DNA of 64,000 nt from Rhizobium sp. Q54 (GTDB lineage Bacteria > Pseudomonadota > Alphaproteobacteria > SMXS01). Shown piece by piece: positions 58,064 through 64,000 of this stretch. The position numbers were made by a program, and so were the translations under genes. A model generated the notes under the pieces. The model was not told the origin of the DNA. It saw only the letters and a program-made list of their open reading frames with translations, and searched no databases. The stretch is from positions 1-64,000 of the forward strand of contig CAMDTB010000005.1 of the NCBI GenBank assembly GCA_945907245.1, given 5' to 3'. Position 1 is the first letter of the stretch. The number at the start of each line of letters is the position of its first letter.

Positions 58064-58678
58064 ATGAAGCGCACGGGCACCATCATCAGGTTCAATGAGG
58101 AAAAGGGCTTCGGCTTCATTGCGCCGGACACTCAGACAGGCGACCTGTTTTTTCACGTCTCGGCCATAAGCGGCGACAGGACGGGGCTTGCCGCAGGTGA
58201 AGCAGTCCGGTTCGAGTTGGGCCTCGACAAACAGGGACGCATCCAGGCGAAACGTGTCCAGCGATCCGTGGCAAAGCGATGGGGCCGGCGCGTCATGGAC
58301 GCCTTGTTGCTGGTGAACCTCTTTTTTGCCGCCATGGCGATTTTGGCCAAACTCGGCCACGTGTCATGGTGGGTGCCTGGGACCTATGCGCTGATGTCGG
58401 CCATCTCGTTCTCGGCATACGCCAGCGACAAGAGCAGCGCCCGCGCCGGAGACCGCAGAACATCCGAGGCAACGCTTCACATGCTGGATCTGTTGGGAGG
58501 CTGGCCAGGCGGCATGCTTGCGCGGCAAGTGTTCCGGCACAAGAGCCGGAAGGTGTCCTTCCGTATCGATTCAGGGCTGATCGTGGCTTTCCACATTGTC
58601 GTTTGGGTGCTGGTCCTCGTGGTGCTTCCCGCGTGGTTGCCCGATATCCCGTGGCAGGGACTTATCGGGCCGGAATAA
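58064..58678 (+). CDS. Cold-shock domain plus DUF1294 membrane fusion protein
   Basis: GTIIRFNEEKGFGFIAPDTQTGDLFFHVSAI then YASDKSSARAGDRRTSEATLHMLDLLGGWPGGMLARQVFRHKSRKVSFR. Confidence 0.88.
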   Translation: MKRTGTIIRFNEEKGFGFIAPDTQTGDLFFHVSAISGDRTGLAAGEAVRFELGLDKQGRIQAKRVQRSVAKRWGRRVMDALLLVNLFFAAMAILAKLGHVSWWVPGTYALMSAISFSAYASDKSSARAGDRRTSEATLHMLDLLGGWPGGMLARQVFRHKSRKVSFRIDSGLIVAFHIVVWVLVLVVLPAWLPDIPWQGLIGPE

Positions 58679-58685
58679 CCTCGCC

Positions 58686-59234
58686 CTAAAGCGGCCGCAC
58701 CAGGCTGCGGCGCTCGGCGCCCTCCACGCCCCGGCTGCGGAGCTCGGCGAGCAGCTGCTGGAACCCGGTCCGGAATTTCGACAGGTAGAGCCGGCCCGCC
58801 GCCGTGCGCAGATAGGTGCCCATGATCGGGTGGTCCACCACCTGTTCGACCTGGTCCCACGGCACCAGGTGACTTCCGGTTATCTGGCGGTAGAGGATGC
58901 CGTCGGCTCCGAAGCGCACCCCAATGAAGAACATGCCGTAGATCGCCCATCCGGTGACGACGAACAGCAGCGATCCGAGTGCGGGCACGACGGCGGTGCC
59001 CAGGTCCCAGGGATCGGGATCGAGTGCCAGCACCACCACCAGCCAGAGCAGCGACAGGCAGAACGCCGCGCTGCAGATGCCCAGCACCATCAGCCCCATG
59101 GTCAGCCCGAGCACGGTCCTGCCGTCCGGGTCGATCTCCGGCGGGCGAAGGCTGGCGCGCCTCAGCATCACCAGGAAGAACGGCGACAGGATCGCCGTCA
59201 GAACGACAGTCCCCAGCGCGATGAACAAGCCCAT
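58686..59234 (-). CDS. Hypothetical membrane protein with PH-like C-terminus
   Basis: Several TMs then RFGADGILYRQITGSHLVPWDQVEQVVDHP. Confidence 0.6.
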   Translation of the reverse strand: MGLFIALGTVVLTAILSPFFLVMLRRASLRPPEIDPDGRTVLGLTMGLMVLGICSAAFCLSLLWLVVVLALDPDPWDLGTAVVPALGSLLFVVTGWAIYGMFFIGVRFGADGILYRQITGSHLVPWDQVEQVVDHPIMGTYLRTAAGRLYLSKFRTGFQQLLAELRSRGVEGAERRSLVRPL

Positions 59235-59238
59235 ATTC

Positions 59239-60531
59239 CTACCGTTGGCTCGGCGTGAACTCGATATGCAGTTCCTTCAGTATCCGCAAATGATAGTTCG
59301 GCAGGTGACGCAGGTCATTCTTGCCCTCGGCCAGCCAGACATCCTCGATGCGGTCGACGAAAGCCTTGAAGCCCCAGTAAAGCTCCCGCCGGGCCAATGG
59401 TGCACCCAGGCAATGGTGAACGCCAGAGCTGAATCCCAGGTGCGAGCCGGCGTTCTTGCGCTCCAGGTCGATCTCGTGCGGGCACTCGAAATGCCGCGGG
59501 TCCCGGTTGGCGGCGGCGAACCGCACCTGGACGATGGAGCCCTTGGGGATCGTCACGCCCTGAATCTCGGTGTCCTTCACCGCCATACGCGTCAGGCCCT
59601 GTACCGGCCCATCGAGGCGCACCACCTCCTCGCAGAAGGTTTTCAGGTATCGGTCGGGGTCCGACTTGAGCTTGCGCCACACATCGGGGTTGCGCGCGAG
59701 CATCATGATGCCGGCCGACAGCGCGTTGGTGGTGGTCTCCGAGCCGCCGACGAAGGTGTCCTGCATCATGTGGGCGTGCAGCTCGTTGTCGTTCAGCGGC
59801 CGGCCCCACTCGGGAATAACGTTGTTGACCAGGTCCGACAGCAGCGTGCCGTCAGGCTGCTTGCGCAGCTGCTCGAACAGGGGCTGGAAGAAGTGCTGGG
59901 CCTCGATTTCCATGTCGGTGGCCCACAGCACCTCGTCCTCGGACAGGCCGATGCCCCGGCCCTTGATCCAGGCGTCGGTCCAGCGCTTGATGGTCCAGAC
60001 ATGCTCGTCGGCGGCGCCCATCTGGCGGCAGATGACGATGAGCGGCAGCGGGATGGCGAACTGCCTGACATATTCGCAGCGCCCGTCGCCGACGAAGCTG
60101 TCCATGAGCTCGTAGGCCAAGCCGGAGACCAGCGGCTCCAGGTCCTTGATCCGGCCGGCGCGGAATGCCTTGTCGAAGGTGGCGCGCATCTCGGCATGGT
60201 TGGGATCGTCGCGGGCGGCGAGCGACGGCGCCGGCACCCAGCCCTTCTCAAGGAACCGCTCATAGGCCTTGCGGGCCGGGCCGGTGAGCGCGTCGTGGTC
60301 GTGCTCGGTGCGCCAGTTGCTGAAGGTGTCCGTGTCCTTCAGCACCGCGCGCAGATCGTCGTAGCGGCTGACCACATACATGCCGGTCGCCGGATCGCGC
60401 CACACCGGCGCTTCCTCGAGCAACAACTCGTAGGTGGGATAGGGACATTCCAGCACCTCGGCATCGGCCAGCGCGGCGTCAGCCACGGTCGCCGGGCGCA
60501 CCGGGTCGTCCATGCGGTTGATTGGTTTCAT
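59239..60531 (-). CDS. Cytochrome P450
   Basis: FVGGSETTTNALSAGIMML, EVVRLDGPVQGLTRMA, GFSSGVHHCLGAPLARRE. Confidence 0.95.
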   Translation of the reverse strand: MKPINRMDDPVRPATVADAALADAEVLECPYPTYELLLEEAPVWRDPATGMYVVSRYDDLRAVLKDTDTFSNWRTEHDHDALTGPARKAYERFLEKGWVPAPSLAARDDPNHAEMRATFDKAFRAGRIKDLEPLVSGLAYELMDSFVGDGRCEYVRQFAIPLPLIVICRQMGAADEHVWTIKRWTDAWIKGRGIGLSEDEVLWATDMEIEAQHFFQPLFEQLRKQPDGTLLSDLVNNVIPEWGRPLNDNELHAHMMQDTFVGGSETTTNALSAGIMMLARNPDVWRKLKSDPDRYLKTFCEEVVRLDGPVQGLTRMAVKDTEIQGVTIPKGSIVQVRFAAANRDPRHFECPHEIDLERKNAGSHLGFSSGVHHCLGAPLARRELYWGFKAFVDRIEDVWLAEGKNDLRHLPNYHLRILKELHIEFTPSQR

Positions 60532-60688
60532 GTGGTCCTCCCCGGCCGCAGCATAGCACGGAGGCTAGCCACCGGAAGCGGAGGACGTCACCTGTCGGAA
60601 GGGGCGGGTCATTGTCGATGACCTATCTGGATTGCGCCGAAACAGGAAAATCCGCGAAACCAAGCGAAATTTTCACTGAGCCCGTAAG

Positions 60689-60862
60689 ATGACCAATCAA
60701 TACGATATTCGCGAGATGACGAAGAGGCTTTCCGAGTTCCTTGAACGCGCCGCCGCAGGCGAGGAGTTCACCGTCCTGAAGGATGGAACGCCCCTCGCCC
60801 GGCTGTAAGCCGTGCCGGCCGACCATCCGGTGCACATGCAGAAGCGGAAGCGGGGCTCCTAA
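60689..60862 (+). pseudogene. Phd/YefM-type antitoxin interrupted by an in-frame stop
   Basis: MTNQYDIREMTKRLSEFLERAAAGEEFTVLKDGTPLARL-stop(TAA 60806-60808)[21 protein letters not shown]. Confidence 0.6.
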
Positions 60863-62151
60863 TCCACGAACGGGTCGTTGACCAGAATCGTGTCCTCGCG
60901 CTCGGGGCTGGTCGACAGCATAGCGACGGGTGCTTCGATCAACTCCTCGATGCGGCGGATATACTTGATCGCCGTGGCCGGAAGCTGGGCCCAGGAACGG
61001 GCGCCCTGGGTGCTGTCCTTCCAGCCGTCCATGGTCTCGTAAACCGGCGTGACGCGCGCCTGCTTGTCGGCGCTAGACGGCAGATAGTCGATCAGCGCGC
61101 CGTCCAGCATGTAGCCGGTGCACACCTTCAGCTCGTCGAAGCCGTCGAGTACGTCGAGCTTGGTCAGCGCGATTCCCTGGATGCCGCCCACCTTCACCGC
61201 CTGGCGCACCATCACGGCGTCGAACCAGCCACACCGGCGCTTGCGGCCGGTGACGGTGCCGAATTCGTGGCCGCGCTCGCCGAGCTTCTGGCCGATCTCG
61301 CAGGTCAGCTCGGTCGGGAACGGCCCGCTGCCGACCCGCGTCGTGTAGGCCTTGGTGATGCCCAGCACATAGTCCAGCGCGCCCGGGCCGATGCCGGCGC
61401 CGCCCGCGGCCTGGCCGGCGACGGTGTTGGACGAGGTGACGAACGGATAGGTGCCGTGATCGACGTCGAGCATGGTGCCCTGGGCGCCCTCGAACAGGAT
61501 GCGCTGGCCGGCGCGGCGCTTTTCCGCCATGAACCGCCAGGTCGGCGCGGCATAGGGCAGGATCTTCGGCGCGATCTCCTTGATCTCGCGGAACAGCTCG
61601 TCGCGGTCCACCTCCGGCTGGCCCAGGCCGCGGCGCAGCGGGTTGTGGTGTGACAGCAGGGCATCAAGCCTCGTGTTGATCGCCTCGTCATCCTCCAGGT
61701 CACAGACCCGCAGGGCGCGGCGGCCGACCTTGTCCTCATAGGCGGGGCCGATGCCGCGCCTTGTGGTGCCGATCTTGGCGCGCTCGCTGGAGGCGTCCTC
61801 GCGCATGCCGTCCAACTCGCGGTGCAGCGGCAGGATCAGCGAGGCGTTCTCGGCCAGGTGCAGCGTCTCCGGGGTGATGTCGATGCCTTGGGCGCGGATC
61901 TTCTCGATCTCGGCCACCAGCGCCCACGGGTCGACGACGACACCGTTGCCAATCACCGACGGCCGGCCACGCACCACGCCCGACGGGAGCAGACTGAGTT
62001 TGTAGGTCTGGTTGCCGACGACCAGCGTGTGGCCGGCGTTATGGCCGCCCTGGAAGCGCACCACCACGTCGGCGCGCTCCGACAGCCAGTCGACGATCTT
62101 GCCCTTGCCCTCATCGCCCCACTGGGAGCCGATGACCACCACATTCGCCAC
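60859..62151 (-). CDS. purA: Adenylosuccinate synthetase
   Basis: [48 protein letters not shown] start. Confidence 0.97.
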   Translation of the reverse strand: MANVVVIGSQWGDEGKGKIVDWLSERADVVVRFQGGHNAGHTLVVGNQTYKLSLLPSGVVRGRPSVIGNGVVVDPWALVAEIEKIRAQGIDITPETLHLAENASLILPLHRELDGMREDASSERAKIGTTRRGIGPAYEDKVGRRALRVCDLEDDEAINTRLDALLSHHNPLRRGLGQPEVDRDELFREIKEIAPKILPYAAPTWRFMAEKRRAGQRILFEGAQGTMLDVDHGTYPFVTSSNTVAGQAAGGAGIGPGALDYVLGITKAYTTRVGSGPFPTELTCEIGQKLGERGHEFGTVTGRKRRCGWFDAVMVRQAVKVGGIQGIALTKLDVLDGFDELKVCTGYMLDGALIDYLPSSADKQARVTPVYETMDGWKDSTQGARSWAQLPATAIKYIRRIEELIEAPVAMLSTSPEREDTILVNDPFVD

Positions 62152-62153
62152 GA

Positions 62154-63299
62154 TCAGACTCCTTCCACACCGCCGTTGCGGTAGACATGGCTGCATCCCA
62201 TGCGCCGCGCCTCGGCGGCCGCGTCGCCGGCCGGATCGAGGCCCGCGACCGTGCGCCATCCATCGGCGCGAAGCTTCTGGGCATCCTTCAACGGGGTGCC
62301 GGCAGGCACGAACAGCGTGTCCGCGCGGCGGGGCGCCGGCAAGGCGCGCAGCAGCGAGTCCACATAGACGGTAAAGCCGACGGCCGGCTCGAAGCCCTCG
62401 GCACCCTGCACCTGGTAGCGCCCGCCGCGGCCCAGTTCGCGACTGGTGTTGCGATCGAACGCGGTGAAGCAGATGCCGCTGTGATATTCGAAATTGCGGT
62501 ACTCACCCGGATCGATGGTGAGCGTGAGTTCGGGCGCGGCGTCGCGGAGCGTGCCGACCAGGGCGTGCAATTCCTCGACCAGCGCCGCCGCCTCGCCCGG
62601 CAGGTCCAGCCGGACCAGCGCGTCGAGCGCCTTGTCGGCCTCGCCCCCGGCGACCAGCAGGGCCTCCAGCACCTCGCGGGCGCGGCCGGTGAACGGTGCG
62701 AGCCCAGCCATGTCCTTCTCGTCGAGCGCCTCGCGCGCGACGGCCGCCGCAGGCGCATCGAGGCCCAGCGCGGACGCCACCACCGGCACCAGCGTCGGTA
62801 CGGTCAGGTCGACGGTGAAATCGGCGGCGCCGACGGCGTGCAGCGCTTCCGCGGCCAGCAGCAGCACCTCGGCCTCGGCGCCGGTCGAGGCGGTGCCGAT
62901 CAATTCGATGCCGGCCTGGCCGAATTCACGCTCCGAGCGCAGCTTGCCGCTTTCCACCCGCAGCACCTGGCCGGCATAGCACAACCTGAGCGGGCGCGGC
63001 GCGGCGGCGAGCCGCGTCGTGGCGACACGGGCGGCCTGGGTGGTCATGTCGGTGCGCACGCCCATCATGCGGTGCGATGCCGGATCCATCAGCCGGAACA
63101 TCCGGCGGCCCTCGGCGGCGCCGACGCCGGCCAGCAGGCTATCCTCGAACTCGACGAGCGGCGGGGCGATCTGCTCGTAGCCCTGCGACGCGAAGCACGC
63201 GAGCAGCCCGGCGACGGTACGGCTCTCCAGCTCGGCGCGTGGCGCCAAGGTGTCGTGCAGGCCCTCCGGCAGGAGGGCGCGTGTCGCGGAGTCGTTCAT
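62154..63299 (-). CDS. hisZ: ATP phosphoribosyltransferase regulatory subunit
   Basis: HisRS-like [48 protein letters not shown]; located between serA and purA. Confidence 0.9.
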   Translation of the reverse strand: MNDSATRALLPEGLHDTLAPRAELESRTVAGLLACFASQGYEQIAPPLVEFEDSLLAGVGAAEGRRMFRLMDPASHRMMGVRTDMTTQAARVATTRLAAAPRPLRLCYAGQVLRVESGKLRSEREFGQAGIELIGTASTGAEAEVLLLAAEALHAVGAADFTVDLTVPTLVPVVASALGLDAPAAAVAREALDEKDMAGLAPFTGRAREVLEALLVAGGEADKALDALVRLDLPGEAAALVEELHALVGTLRDAAPELTLTIDPGEYRNFEYHSGICFTAFDRNTSRELGRGGRYQVQGAEGFEPAVGFTVYVDSLLRALPAPRRADTLFVPAGTPLKDAQKLRADGWRTVAGLDPAGDAAAEARRMGCSHVYRNGGVEGV

Positions 63300-63358
63300 G
63301 GTCTCGAACCTAGCCCAAAGGCTGGGCCGTAGTGAGTGTTAAAAAACGGTGTCGTCGC

Positions 63359-64000
63359 CTAGAAGGACAGGGACTTTGCCTGCCGCATATGCGGCAGTTC
63401 GCAGATCTTCTTCAGCAGGTCGTCGCCAATGGCCTGGTCCACGTCGATCAGCGCGATCGCGCCCTGGCCTGGACCGACCCGGCCCAGGTTGAAGTTGGCG
63501 ATGTTGACGCCAGCGTCGCCCAGGATGGTGCCCAGCGCGCCGATGAACCCCGGCTTGTCGTCATTGCGCACGAACAGCAGGTGCTTGCCGAGCTGGGCGT
63601 CGATGTCGATGCCCAGGATATCGACAATGCGCGGCTGCCGGTCGGCGAACAGCGTGCCGGCGATGGTGTAGGTGTTGTTGTCCTGGGTGTTCACCGACAG
63701 TCGGACCAGGGTGTGGTAGTCGGCTTCCCGGTTCAGCTTCTTCTCGGTGACCTCGATGCCCTTTTCCTTGGCGATCACCGGCGCGTTCACCATGTTGACC
63801 GCCAGGTCGAGAACCGGCGCCAGCAGGCTCTGCAGCACGATGGCGTTGAGCGGGCGGGTGTTGAGCTCGGTCGCGGCGCCCTGGTACTCCACCTCGACGC
63901 AGGCGATGTTGCCCTCGACGATCTGTCCCATGAACGAGCCGAGCTGCTCGGCCAGCTTCATGTAGGGACGCAGGCGCGGCGCCTCCTCGGCGCTCACCGA
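63359..64000 (-). CDS. serA: Phosphoglycerate dehydrogenase, C-terminal part (truncated by window end)
   Basis: LAEQLGSFMGQIVEGNIACVEVEYQGAATELNTRPLNAIVLQSLLAPVL; ACT domain NDDKPGFIGALGTILGDAGVNIANFNLGR. Confidence 0.93.
   Translation of the reverse strand, partial: SVSAEEAPRLRPYMKLAEQLGSFMGQIVEGNIACVEVEYQGAATELNTRPLNAIVLQSLLAPVLDLAVNMVNAPVIAKEKGIEVTEKKLNREADYHTLVRLSVNTQDNNTYTIAGTLFADRQPRIVDILGIDIDAQLGKHLLFVRNDDKPGFIGALGTILGDAGVNIANFNLGRVGPGQGAIALIDVDQAIGDDLLKKICELPHMRQAKSLSF

Overview
A 64 kb window of a high-GC alphaproteobacterial chromosome, inferred from gene content and the serA-hisZ-purA and xseB-ispA-dxs-tlyA neighbourhoods. About 58 protein genes can be supported, mostly housekeeping and metabolic: nadA/nadC, pdxH, fabI, aroC, dxs/ispA/xseB/tlyA, exbB/exbD/tonB, a Sua5-type t6A enzyme, rpoH, purA, hisZ and a partial serA. 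There are also many lipid and acyl-CoA enzymes (several SDRs, enoyl-CoA hydratase, acyl-CoA ligase, 3-hydroxyacyl-CoA dehydrogenase, thioesterase, P450). One tRNA-Glu(CTC), two strong hairpin terminators, two REPIN-like inverted repeat pairs, one RHH/ParE toxin-antitoxin pair and one broken Phd-type antitoxin are visible. No CRISPR array, prophage block or intact transposase was found. The items most worth a second look are: (i) an exported chorismate mutase (*AroQ) / cyclohexadienyl dehydratase (PheC) fusion at 51560-52885; (ii) an AT-rich insertion with an orphan membrane ORF at 44210-44795, flanked by diverged copies of the same gene-gene junction; (iii) a PlcP/Agt-like phospholipid remodelling pair next to a lipid kinase at 41197-44209; (iv) two 29-bp inverted-repeat elements whose arms vary in concert; (v) tandem small exported paralogs of which only one keeps a CxxCH haem motif; (vi) a hairpin that could mask the Shine-Dalgarno of a 71-aa ORF. 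All family assignments come from reading the translated sequences; no database search was run.
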